Of a DNA stretch of 64,000 nt, positions 27,914 to 36,737 are shown piece after piece. A model generated the notes under the pieces. It was not told where the DNA came from. It searched no databases and was given only the letters and a program-made list of their open reading frames with translations. Positions within the stretch are counted from its first letter, which is position 1. Each line of letters starts with the position of its first letter. The translations under genes were made by a program, and so were the position numbers. Origin of the DNA: Sulfurospirillum sp. 1612 (GTDB lineage Bacteria; Campylobacterota; Campylobacteria; Campylobacterales; Sulfurospirillaceae); NCBI RefSeq assembly GCF_036556685.1, contig NZ_CP140614.1, positions 1,116,001-1,180,000 of the forward strand, written 5' to 3'.

Positions 27914-28971
27914 GATTCTGCTCCGATTAATCTATATATATCATTAAAAATAGTAAAAGCCATCAGTGAGAGCAACAAAGCCCAACCGGTCAAGGTCAAA
28001 TAATACAATACCTTCTCACTTGGCGCTTTTTTGGTAATCATCTCATAGAGATTAAACATGATATGACCCCCATCGAGTGCCGGTATAGGAAGTAGGTTGA
28101 GTACGCCTAAATTCACTGAAATCAACGCGGTCAATCCAAAAAGTGCAACCAGTCCGATTTTACTCGCCTCTGCTGTGACTTGTACGATTGAAACAATGCC
28201 GCCTAAATCTTTGGCAGGGATGACCCCTTCTATGAGTTTTTGTAAACTCTTGACGATCATAGTTGTGGCCTGTTTGGTCGCATCAACAGCATAATTAATG
28301 CTTTGTGGAAATGATAATTTTAACACAGTAACCGCACCAATTGGTGCGATACCGACCATTTTTTTCTCTAAAGTTTCACCAAACATATTTTTGTAAGTAT
28401 GGACCTTTGGCATAATTTTAATGCGCTGTTTTTTATCTTGACGCTCAATATCAAATAGAAGGATACCTTGGCTGTTTTTGATTTTATTGCTTAATTCATC
28501 CCACGTTTGTATCGGGACGTGATTGATAGCAATAATTTTATCACCTTTTTGTAAGCCACCCATGAGTGCGGGTGAGTCTTTGCTAATCGCTCCAATAGTC
28601 GGTAAGAGTTTGGTAACCCCCATATTTCCAATAGCAATATAGAGTAAAAATGCCAAAAGAAAATTTGCAAAAGGCCCCGCAAAAAGGATAATGATGCGCT
28701 GCCATGGTTTTTTGGTATTGTAACTGTCTGTATCCAAGCTTATCTTTGTCGGGTCAGTGTCATCTTGTCCCTTCATCTGAACATAGCCACCTAGAGGTAT
28801 CATGCTGAGACAATATTCCGTATTCCCAATTTTTTTTGTTAGGACTTTTCGTCCAAAGCCAATACTGAAAACTTCTACGGCAACACCAAAAAATCTTGCG
28901 GCAATGAAGTGTCCAAGTTCATGAAAAAAAATCAGAAAAGATAAGACCAGTAATGAAGTAATAATACTCAT
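27910..28971 (-). CDS. rseP: Intramembrane zinc metalloprotease RseP (S2P family)
   Basis: A site-2 protease of 353 residues. The HExxH zinc motif FHELGH (H17, E18, H21) lies in the first membrane helix. A PDZ domain is in the middle (KGDKIIAINHVPIQTWDELSNKIK), and the third zinc ligand is in LLPIPALDGGH. It cleaves membrane-embedded anti-sigma factors or leftover signal peptides. It lies between pgsA and yggS with 4-base overlaps. Only one PDZ domain is evident, as is common in this phylum. Confidence 0.94.
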   Translation of the reverse strand: MSIITSLLVLSFLIFFHELGHFIAARFFGVAVEVFSIGFGRKVLTKKIGNTEYCLSMIPLGGYVQMKGQDDTDPTKISLDTDSYNTKKPWQRIIILFAGPFANFLLAFLLYIAIGNMGVTKLLPTIGAISKDSPALMGGLQKGDKIIAINHVPIQTWDELSNKIKNSQGILLFDIERQDKKQRIKIMPKVHTYKNMFGETLEKKMVGIAPIGAVTVLKLSFPQSINYAVDATKQATTMIVKSLQKLIEGVIPAKDLGGIVSIVQVTAEASKIGLVALFGLTALISVNLGVLNLLPIPALDGGHIMFNLYEMITKKAPSEKVLYYLTLTGWALLLSLMAFTIFNDIYRLIGAES

Positions 28972-29516
28972 GAGGCGTTAACTGCTTTGATATAAGCGAC
29001 AACATATTCAAAACCAGAATAAAGGGTCAATAAGACAGAAATCCACAATAGGGTGTCGTCAAAAGGCCAGTTCATCATCAAAAATCCAATGGCAATCATT
29101 TGTGCCACGGTCTTGACTTTCCCCGCCATCGAGGCGGAGACATTAAAGCCCTTACTTGCCGAGGCCACGCGAATACCCGTGATGAAAAATTCTCGTGTCA
29201 AGATGAGATAGATGGCCCAAGGATTAGCACGTCCTAACACCATCAATCCTAAAAAGGCTGCCAGTACTAGCATCTTATCGGCTAGTGGATCCAAGATGGC
29301 ACCCAGTTCGGTTTTTTGATTCCATGTACGAGCAATAAAGCCATCAAAAAAGTCGGTAGTACTTGCCAATACAAACAACAAAGCGGCAAAATAATCAAGC
29401 CAAGATGTATGGATTCCTGCAAATAGCGTGTTGTCTCGATCAACCAAGAACCAATACATCAAAGGGGCCATTGCGACTCGTATTAGAGCCAAAAGATTTG
29501 GAAGATTTAGCATCAT
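28968..29516 (-). CDS. pgsA: CDP-diacylglycerol-glycerol-3-phosphate phosphatidyltransferase
   Basis: PgsA makes phosphatidylglycerol phosphate. The 182-residue membrane protein carries the complete CDP-alcohol phosphotransferase motif D-x2-D-G-x2-A-R-x8-G-x3-D-x3-D in TTDFFDGFIARTWNQ and GAILDPLADK. I start it at 29516, where ATG overlaps the TGA of the upstream gene; the next codon is also ATG. The frame extends upstream into the preceding gene without an initiation signal. It is followed by rseP with a 4-base overlap. Confidence 0.93.
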   Translation of the reverse strand: MMLNLPNLLALIRVAMAPLMYWFLVDRDNTLFAGIHTSWLDYFAALLFVLASTTDFFDGFIARTWNQKTELGAILDPLADKMLVLAAFLGLMVLGRANPWAIYLILTREFFITGIRVASASKGFNVSASMAGKVKTVAQMIAIGFLMMNWPFDDTLLWISVLLTLYSGFEYVVAYIKAVNAS

Positions 29517-30295
29517 TGAAATGTCGTTCCACCATCTATGAGTAGAGTATGCCCCGTAATCCAAGAGGCCTTGCTAGAACATAAAAATAGTGCAGCTCCT
29601 GCCATATCTTCAGGTTTACCCATGCGATTGAGCGGTGAGAGTTCTGCTGTTTTTTGTTTGACTTCTTCATAATTGGTAAAGGCTCTCAGTGCATCAGTTT
29701 CAATAGGTCCGCCACTGATTGCATTGACACGGATTCCTTTTTCTCCAAGTTCTGCAGCGCCATATTTGACCATCGTCTCAACCGCAGCTTTTGCTGTGCC
29801 ATGTCCTGCATAATTATCGATATGAACAAGATTGCCCGTAGAGGAGAGAGAGATGATACTACCGCCTCCGATTTTTTCCATTCGTTTTGCTGCTTCTTGT
29901 GCACCTACAACAAATGCATTGACAGTTGCTGTAAATATATTGTTGATGCCGCGAGGTTTTAGTTTCATGAACTTAGTATATCCACCTACGACCGCACGAC
30001 CAGAGATGATAGCATTGGAGATAAAAAAATCAATGCGATCAAAATCTTGATCAATTTGCTTAAACAATTCTTTATACGTTTCAGGCTCCAAAATATTGAG
30101 CGCATAAGCTCTAGCCTTAATACCAAATTCTGCTTCTAACTCTTTTGCTTGTTGCATTGCTAATTCTTGATTTGAATTATAGGTAAAGGCGACGTTGACA
30201 TCATTTGCTGCAAATTCTTTGACGATTGCTTTACCAATCCCTCTGGTTCCTCCACTGATTACAAGAGTTTTTCCCTTCATGTCAGATAATTTCAC
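29513..30295 (-). CDS. SDR-family enoyl-ACP reductase, FabL-like
   Basis: The 260-residue short-chain dehydrogenase has the classical cofactor motif GGTRGIGKA (15-23). Instead of YxxxK its active site is Y162-x6-K169 (YAGHGTAK), the spacing found in enoyl-ACP reductases FabI and FabL. The classical glycine motif and the C-terminal AISGGPIETDALRAF resemble Bacillus FabL more than FabI. It therefore probably reduces enoyl-ACP in fatty acid elongation. The C. jejuni gene at the same position after dapA was annotated as a generic oxidoreductase. I cannot see whether a second enoyl reductase exists elsewhere. Confidence 0.72.
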   Translation of the reverse strand: MKLSDMKGKTLVISGGTRGIGKAIVKEFAANDVNVAFTYNSNQELAMQQAKELEAEFGIKARAYALNILEPETYKELFKQIDQDFDRIDFFISNAIISGRAVVGGYTKFMKLKPRGINNIFTATVNAFVVGAQEAAKRMEKIGGGSIISLSSTGNLVHIDNYAGHGTAKAAVETMVKYGAAELGEKGIRVNAISGGPIETDALRAFTNYEEVKQKTAELSPLNRMGKPEDMAGAALFLCSSKASWITGHTLLIDGGTTFQ

Positions 30296-31188
30296 TAAAA
30301 TCCTTTTATATCGTATTTTTTAATTGTATTTTCTATTCTCTTTAAATGGTCACTACTTGGTTGCGTTAATGGCAATCGGTATTCGAGTGTATCGAGTAAA
30401 CCTGCTAGATACATTGCTGCTTTGATTGGAATGGGATTGCTTTCACAAAAAAGTACCTTATTGATTTCATATAATGAGTCATTAATCGCTTTGGCGCCAT
30501 GAAAATCTCCCTCAAGTGCCAAGTTGGTTAACTGAGATATTTGGTCTGGCAATATATTTGATGTCACTGAAATGACACCGCTACCTCCGTTTGAGAGAAT
30601 AGGGTAGTTAATAGCATCATCGCCACTAACAACAGTAAGATTTGGTTCATGCGCCAATAAATCAACACATCTCTCGATAGAACCGGTTGCCTCTTTAACA
30701 CCAAAGATATTTTCACAATCATTAAAAAGTCTGTAAATGGTCTCAGGTAAGAGATCACAACTGGTACGTCCTGGTACGTTATAAAGTAGTACCGGAATAT
30801 CGACACTGTGTGCGATTGCTTTATAGTGTTGATACAGACCCTCTTGCATGGGTTTGTTATAATAAGGAGTGACAGATAAAATACCATCTGCACCGTGTTT
30901 TTGTGCAAATTTTGCTAAATCTACAGCTTCCCAAGTGGCATTACTACCTGCACCAGCCAAGACTTTGACATTGCTTCCTTTAGACGTTTTTACCGCGATT
31001 TCGATACATCGTTTGTGTTCATCATGACTGAGTGTTGCGCTCTCTCCTGTTGTGCCAACCGGTACGATTGCATTGATACCATTATTGATTTGTCTGCTGA
31101 TAAGCGCAGCATACTTTTCTTCATCAAGTTTCCCTTTTTTAAATGGTGTGATGATGGCTGTCATAGAGCCTTTAAAACTTGTGGTCAT
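30295..31188 (-). CDS. dapA: 4-hydroxy-tetrahydrodipicolinate synthase
   Basis: DapA condenses pyruvate with aspartate semialdehyde at the branch point to lysine and meso-diaminopimelate. The 297-residue TIM barrel has VPVGTTGESATLSHDEH (binding loop), YYNKPMQEGLYQHYKAI, the active-site tyrosine in LLYNVPGRTS, the Schiff-base lysine in FGVKEATG, and GDDAINYPILSNGGSG. It is tightly packed between the M16 protease and the FabL-like gene. Confidence 0.97.
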   Translation of the reverse strand: MTTSFKGSMTAIITPFKKGKLDEEKYAALISRQINNGINAIVPVGTTGESATLSHDEHKRCIEIAVKTSKGSNVKVLAGAGSNATWEAVDLAKFAQKHGADGILSVTPYYNKPMQEGLYQHYKAIAHSVDIPVLLYNVPGRTSCDLLPETIYRLFNDCENIFGVKEATGSIERCVDLLAHEPNLTVVSGDDAINYPILSNGGSGVISVTSNILPDQISQLTNLALEGDFHGAKAINDSLYEINKVLFCESNPIPIKAAMYLAGLLDTLEYRLPLTQPSSDHLKRIENTIKKYDIKGF

Positions 31189-32489
31189 TTAAAATCCTTT
31201 TTTAAGATTACGGTGGTAGAGTGTTCGCTTATAAGGTATTTTTTAGCAACATTTACCAAATCTTTTTTTGTTAATTTATTAATTTTATCTTCATATTCTA
31301 GCAATGGAGTCACATCACCTTTGGCAAAATATCCACCAAATAAATTGGCCAGTTCTGAGGAACTCTCTAATGAAAAGATAAAATCAGATTTTGTATTGAT
31401 TTTTATTTTTTCGATTTCCTTATCTCCAATGGCACCTTTTTTAATATTGGCGATGATCTTCAAAATTTCCTTTTCGACATCTTCTGCTTTAACTCCAGGG
31501 TTACATACGGCCAAGAAAAGAAACAAGGAAGGGTCTTTTTGTTCCATGTTATAGGCATAAATTTGATTGACCATTTTCTTTTGATCGACCAGTGTTTTTT
31601 GCAAGAGACTGCTTTTGCCATTGCTCAAAAATTCACTCAAAGCAGAGAGTGCTACTTGGTCGGGATCGTTAAATGCCGGGATTTTATAAGCGATAGCTAG
31701 CATCTGTACCTGGGACTCTTTTTTTATCATGATACGTTTAGCCCCATCTTGGACTGGTTCAACTTGGTGCATTTTGGGGATGGCTATCTTGCTATTTTTT
31801 ATAGCGCTAAAATATTTTTCGGTCTCTTCAAAAACTTTATTAGCATCAACATCTCCTGCGACAATCACGATGGCATTGTTGGGTCTATAATAGCGTTTGT
31901 GAAAATCTCGGATATCTTTAATGGTCCAATTTTTGATATCATCTTTAAATCCTATCGGAGTCCAATGGTAAGGATGGTAGGTAAAGGCATTGTTGAACAA
32001 TTTAAAATAAAGAAAACCAATCGGAGAGTTATCCGTTCGCCATCTTCGCTCTTCTAAGACGACATTTCTTTCGGGTTGAAACTCTTTGTCTGTCAGCTTG
32101 AGATTGGCCATCAATTCAGCAAAAAGTTTGAGAGATTTACCAAGGTTTTGCGTAGAGCTTTTGATAAAATAGTGCGTAAAATCAAAACTTGTTGAGGCAT
32201 TATTGACACCGCCAAAGCCTTTGACGATTTCATCAAACTCACCCGCTTTGAGATTTTTGGTAGATTTAAAATTCATGTGTTCTAGCATGTGTGCGATACC
32301 GCTTTTCCCCATGATTTCATTACGACTGCCAACTTTGTAAATAATATCGGTGGTGATGACGCCACTACCGTTATCCATAGGAATTGCAACCACTTGCAAT
32401 CCATTTTCTAATGTTTTTGTATAATATTTTGGCAATGAATTGGCCATCAAAACTCCTGTTAATAATAAAAAATATAAAATTCGAATCAT
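31185..32489 (-). CDS. M16 family zinc protease (pitrilysin-like)
   Basis: The 434-residue exported protein has a short hydrophobic N-terminal signal (MIRILYFLLLTGVLMANS) and the inverted zinc motif HxxEH as HMLEH (67-71). The downstream glutamate lies in ERNVVLEERRWRTDN. M16 enzymes degrade peptides or process exported proteins. C. jejuni has a comparable zinc protease between pyrD and dapA (from memory Cj0805). The start overlaps the pyrD stop as ATGA. Confidence 0.92.
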   Translation of the reverse strand: MIRILYFLLLTGVLMANSLPKYYTKTLENGLQVVAIPMDNGSGVITTDIIYKVGSRNEIMGKSGIAHMLEHMNFKSTKNLKAGEFDEIVKGFGGVNNASTSFDFTHYFIKSSTQNLGKSLKLFAELMANLKLTDKEFQPERNVVLEERRWRTDNSPIGFLYFKLFNNAFTYHPYHWTPIGFKDDIKNWTIKDIRDFHKRYYRPNNAIVIVAGDVDANKVFEETEKYFSAIKNSKIAIPKMHQVEPVQDGAKRIMIKKESQVQMLAIAYKIPAFNDPDQVALSALSEFLSNGKSSLLQKTLVDQKKMVNQIYAYNMEQKDPSLFLFLAVCNPGVKAEDVEKEILKIIANIKKGAIGDKEIEKIKINTKSDFIFSLESSSELANLFGGYFAKGDVTPLLEYEDKINKLTKKDLVNVAKKYLISEHSTTVILKKDFK

Positions 32490-33544
32490 CGATTGCTTCC
32501 TATTGCTTCTTTGATCTGATGAAAACCATCTTGGTGCATGAGTTCCAAAATTCCTTCATTAATCTCTCTCATGATACCCGGGCCTTTAAAGATAAAAGAG
32601 CTGTATATTTGAACCAAACTTGCACCTGCTTTGATACGACGATATGCTTCTTGGGCACTATCGATTCCTCCGACAGATATGAGGATGGTTTTGGAATAAA
32701 ACTCTTGAGCGATAGCATCAAAAAGTTCAAAACTCTTCTCTTTGAGCACCCGACCACTAATACCGCCAAAATTTTGTGAATTTTCAAGCAGCGTATAGTC
32801 AATCGTCGTATTGGTAGCAATAATACCGCTCGCGCCATTATCGACAGCAATCTTACAAATGCTTAAAGCATCTGCTATCTCAAGATCCGGAGCGATTTTT
32901 AGCAATATGGGTTTTTGTGTCATTTCTCTTGCCATGACAAAAAGATCACGGATAAATTGCTCATTTTGAAGATCACGCAATCCCGGAGTATTGGGAGAGG
33001 AGATATTGATGACTAGATAATCACAAATATCTTTAAATTCATCAATCAAAAGCTTATAATCATTGAGTGCTGACTCTGCTGGCGTTATTTTATTTTTGCC
33101 AATATTGGCGCCTAATGGTGTGGCAAAAGGGTAGAGGCGTTTTATTCTATTGGCCACTTTAATCATACCCTCGTTATTGAAACCCATGGCATTTTGAATA
33201 CTTTCAGCTTCAGGATAGCGAAACATTCTAGGTTTTTTATTGCCACTTTGTGCGACGGGTGTTATGGTGCCAAATTCAATATGTCCAAATCCAAGTGCGG
33301 TGAGCATACGAATCATCGTGGCATTTTTATCAAATCCAGCGGCCAAACCGATGGGGTTCAAAAAGGTGACGCCCCATATTTCTTGTTCAAGTTCCTTATT
33401 GGTGATGAAATATCGTTGTGCCAAGAACGATGTTACAACATGACAATAGTTTGAAAAAAATCTCATGACACATGCGGCAATGTCGTGTGCATGTTCTGGG
33501 CTGAGCAAAAAAAAGATTTTTTTCAACGTCTCATATTTAAACAT
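32486..33544 (-). CDS. pyrD: Quinone-dependent dihydroorotate dehydrogenase (class 2)
   Basis: PyrD oxidises dihydroorotate to orotate at the inner membrane, passing electrons to quinone. The 352-residue protein keeps the N-terminal membrane-binding extension of class 2 enzymes (KIFFLLSPEHAHDIAACVM). It then has FLNPIGLAAGFDKNA, INISSPNTPGLRDLQ with the catalytic serine, and ISVGGIDSAQEAYRRIKAGASLVQIY for FMN phosphate binding. The ATG at 33544 is used; a TTG one codon upstream is in frame. AGGAAAG precedes it. Confidence 0.95.
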   Translation of the reverse strand: MFKYETLKKIFFLLSPEHAHDIAACVMRFFSNYCHVVTSFLAQRYFITNKELEQEIWGVTFLNPIGLAAGFDKNATMIRMLTALGFGHIEFGTITPVAQSGNKKPRMFRYPEAESIQNAMGFNNEGMIKVANRIKRLYPFATPLGANIGKNKITPAESALNDYKLLIDEFKDICDYLVINISSPNTPGLRDLQNEQFIRDLFVMAREMTQKPILLKIAPDLEIADALSICKIAVDNGASGIIATNTTIDYTLLENSQNFGGISGRVLKEKSFELFDAIAQEFYSKTILISVGGIDSAQEAYRRIKAGASLVQIYSSFIFKGPGIMREINEGILELMHQDGFHQIKEAIGSNR

Positions 33545-33622
33545 CAAGTCTTTCCTTTTAAGGTGTCAAATTTATAAAGATTTTATTATACTAAAAAAAA
33601 TCTAAAAAGATGTTGATTGACC

Positions 33623-35341
33623 TTAGCTTTGCATCCCTTTTAGCTTTAAATATTCACGGCACGTTTGAAGGAGTTCTTGATCGTTTCCTATGGCCTCTAC
33701 TTTACCATGTTTTAAAACAACAATTTTATCTGCTTTTTGTATGGTGCTGAGTCGGTGTGCGATGACAAATGTGATTTTGTCTTGGATGATATTTTCAATG
33801 GCTTCACCGATTTTTTGTTCGCTTTTTGAATCTAGTGCGCTGGTGGCTTCATCTAAGATAAGGATTTTTGGATTTTTGTAAATAGCGCGTGCGATGGCGA
33901 TTCGTTGGCGTTGTCCTCCTGATAGATTGGTCCCAAATTCATCTAATTGAGTGTGGATTCCCTCTGGTAAACTTTCGATAAACTCATAAGCATTGGCTTT
34001 TTTCAGTGCACTGATGATGCGCGTTTCATCGATACTCTTTCCATAAGCAACATTAGCACTGACTGTATCATTGAAAATATAAACCCGTTGCGTCACAATG
34101 GCAATCGCATCGCGTAATTCTTTGAGGGTAAAATCTCGAATGTCGATGCCATTGATATTGATAGAACCTTTTGTTGTATCAAAGAATCGAACGAGTAGAT
34201 TGACTAAGGAAGTTTTGCCACCACCACTATCTCCGACAATTGCGATAAATTCACCTTGTTTAGCACTGAGATTGACCCCATTGAGCGCCACTTTGTCGTC
34301 ATATTTTAAAACGACATTATTGAAATCTATTGAATGAATACGCTCTGGCATCAGCACCTTTCCCCCTTTTATGGAGGCTTCTTGATCAAGTAAAAAGAAG
34401 ATTCTCTCACTGGCTGCGACGGCATCTTGCATTTTGTTATAAAGGCCTGAAATTCTTTTGATTGGAGTATAGAGCATAAAAAGAGCGGTTAAGAATGAAA
34501 AAAAGCTTCCGACGCTCATGCCCCCTTCAATGACCTCTTTTCCCCCAATAATGATGACAATCGTCACTCCAATAGAGCCTAATGTCTCCATAGTCGGGCT
34601 GATGAGTGCTGAGATTTTGACACTTTTCATGGTCAGATGGAAGTAGCGTTTATTCTCCTCTTGAAAGTGTCGATGCTCATAAGGTTCTGCTGAATTGGCT
34701 TTGATGATTTCAATATTGTTAAAGATTTCACTTAATTTTGCCGTAATATCTGAAATTTTCTCTTGAGACATTTTTGATATTTTTTTCATTCTTTTCGCGA
34801 GTTTGCTGAGTGGATAAATCGCTAAAGGCATGATAACAAGGGAGTAAAAAGCTAGCTCTTGACTTTGGTAGATGACGATGCCTGCCAAGCCTAAAATTGT
34901 AAAAAATTCTCTAAAAAAATCAGGCACCAAATTGGAAACGACCAATTTGATTCGTTCGACATCATTGGTATTCCTACTAATCAGCTCACCGGAGCGGTAT
35001 TTGTGGAAAAAATAGATATCCAAAGCCAGAATATTTTCTAGCAATCGATCTCGAAATCTTCTGACGATATCTTGACCAATATATTCTGTGAAATAGGTTT
35101 GCATATATCGTCCGCCTTCTTTTAGGGCATAGACTAAAATGATAGCATAAGGAATGAGATGTAGCATTCCTTCATCTTTAGCGATAAAAATCTTATCTAA
35201 AAGTGGTTTGACCAAATATGCAGTAGCCGAGGTTCCCGCTGACGTGAGAATCATCCCGAGAAACGCTAATGCAAAATAGGGAATATAATCTTTGAAATAA
35301 GGGGTAAATCGTTTGAGAATGTATTTGGGATTATTGTTCAT
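33623..35341 (-). CDS. msbA: MsbA-type ABC exporter, fused membrane and ATPase domains
   Basis: The 572-residue half-transporter has about six N-terminal helices (to about residue 310) and a C-terminal ATPase with Walker A GDSGGGKTS, signature LSGGQRQRIAIA, Walker B ILILDEATSALD and H-loop VIAHRLS. Its place in the envelope operon next to murJ and cysS, as in C. jejuni, supports lipid A flipping (MsbA). A general lipid or drug exporter of the same family cannot be excluded. It overlaps cysS by 11 bases. Confidence 0.88.
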   Translation of the reverse strand: MNNNPKYILKRFTPYFKDYIPYFALAFLGMILTSAGTSATAYLVKPLLDKIFIAKDEGMLHLIPYAIILVYALKEGGRYMQTYFTEYIGQDIVRRFRDRLLENILALDIYFFHKYRSGELISRNTNDVERIKLVVSNLVPDFFREFFTILGLAGIVIYQSQELAFYSLVIMPLAIYPLSKLAKRMKKISKMSQEKISDITAKLSEIFNNIEIIKANSAEPYEHRHFQEENKRYFHLTMKSVKISALISPTMETLGSIGVTIVIIIGGKEVIEGGMSVGSFFSFLTALFMLYTPIKRISGLYNKMQDAVAASERIFFLLDQEASIKGGKVLMPERIHSIDFNNVVLKYDDKVALNGVNLSAKQGEFIAIVGDSGGGKTSLVNLLVRFFDTTKGSININGIDIRDFTLKELRDAIAIVTQRVYIFNDTVSANVAYGKSIDETRIISALKKANAYEFIESLPEGIHTQLDEFGTNLSGGQRQRIAIARAIYKNPKILILDEATSALDSKSEQKIGEAIENIIQDKITFVIAHRLSTIQKADKIVVLKHGKVEAIGNDQELLQTCREYLKLKGMQS

Positions 35342-36737
35342 CGATTTTTTCCCATTGTGTGGTATTGGCCGTATCCATCAGCTGTATTTTCATCTCTTTT
35401 AGTGTGGCTCTAATGGCATCTGCTTGTGCATAGTCTTTGTTTTTTTTGGCTTGAAGACGTGCTTCAACCAAGGTATTGATTTTGTTTTTTTCCTCTTCTG
35501 TGATGCCAAGTTGAAAATATTCATAAGGGTCCTTGTATCCAATCCCCAACAGCGTGTCTAGATATTCAATATCTGCACTAATGGTCTGTTTTAAGCCCTT
35601 GTTCTTTGGTTCTGCATCAAGTTTTTCATTGGAGAGTGAGACCATCTCATCAATCGCAGCCAAGGCTACGGAGATATTCAAATCATCACTAAGTGCCTCT
35701 AAAAGAGCGGTTTTAAAGGGTACTGAAACACTAGAGGCTTTGATGCCATAGATGCGTTTTTTAAGGCGATAGATTTTATCCAATCGCTTTTTGGTTTGTA
35801 GTAAATCTTCTTCTGAAAAATTAAAATTAGCACGATAATGGGTCGCTAAGAGATAAAACCTCAAAATCTCACCATCATAAGCGCGCAGGGCATCTTTGAG
35901 AAAAAAGCTATTGCCCAAAGATTTGCTCATCTTCTCACCGTTGATGGTGACAAAGCCATTGTGCATCCAATATTTGCTGAGTTCTTGACCACTTTTGCAG
36001 CGTGTTTGGGCCGCTTCATTCTCATGATGAGGGAAGAGAAGATCCGCTCCTCCTGCATGGATATCAATTTGATAATGGCCGTGAGGATTAGCAAGATGTT
36101 TTTCAATCATACAAGAGCACTCGATGTGCCATCCGGGGCGTCCTGCTCCAAAACTAGCAGAGTAGGTGGGTTCGCCTTCTTTTGAAAATTTCCATAATGC
36201 AAAATCTTTTTGATTTTTTTTGTCATCATTGGTTTTGACTCGTGATTGCATGTTTGTCTCTTCTAATACCATGTGGGAAAGAGTGAGATATTGGTTGTCT
36301 TTTGATGTGTCAAAATAGATACCATCATCTAAAGTATAAGCTATTTTCTTTTCTAATAATACTTCTATAAAGGCGATGATTTCCTGGAGGGTTTGCGTCG
36401 CTTTTGGCTCAATATCAGCATCCAAAACACCCAATTCATGCATCTCATTTTTATAACTTTGTATGTAAGCATGCGTAATGGTTTCTAAACTTTTCCCGCT
36501 GGTATTCATCTTGTTGATAATCTTATCATCAATATCCGTAAAGTTTTTGACAAAGGTGACATCATAACCCAGAGCGCTTAGCGTGCGTCTGAGGAGATCA
36601 AATGCCACAGAACTTCGTGCATGCCCAAGATGCGCGTCATCATACACCGTAGGACCACAAACATAAATCTTGGCAACATTTGGGGTTATGGGTTCAAAAA
36701 GAACCTTTTTTCTAAGAACAGAATCATAAATATACAT
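35331..36737 (-). CDS. cysS: Cysteinyl-tRNA synthetase
   Basis: The 468-residue class I synthetase has CGPTVYDDAHLGHARS (HIGH motif and first zinc cysteine), WHIECSCMIEKHL and GADLLFPHHENEAAQTR for the zinc site, and KMSKSLGN as the KMSKS loop. The start MYIYDSVLRKKVLFEP is typical. The operon overlap with murJ (14 bases) and msbA suggests shared expression with envelope genes. Confidence 0.98.
   Translation of the reverse strand: MYIYDSVLRKKVLFEPITPNVAKIYVCGPTVYDDAHLGHARSSVAFDLLRRTLSALGYDVTFVKNFTDIDDKIINKMNTSGKSLETITHAYIQSYKNEMHELGVLDADIEPKATQTLQEIIAFIEVLLEKKIAYTLDDGIYFDTSKDNQYLTLSHMVLEETNMQSRVKTNDDKKNQKDFALWKFSKEGEPTYSASFGAGRPGWHIECSCMIEKHLANPHGHYQIDIHAGGADLLFPHHENEAAQTRCKSGQELSKYWMHNGFVTINGEKMSKSLGNSFFLKDALRAYDGEILRFYLLATHYRANFNFSEEDLLQTKKRLDKIYRLKKRIYGIKASSVSVPFKTALLEALSDDLNISVALAAIDEMVSLSNEKLDAEPKNKGLKQTISADIEYLDTLLGIGYKDPYEYFQLGITEEEKNKINTLVEARLQAKKNKDYAQADAIRATLKEMKIQLMDTANTTQWEKIDEQ

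Noticed and set aside
31015-31554. Open frame of about 179 codons antisense to dapA and the M16 protease gene
   Set aside because: It spans the junction of two well-supported genes on the other strand and has no start signal or family resemblance.
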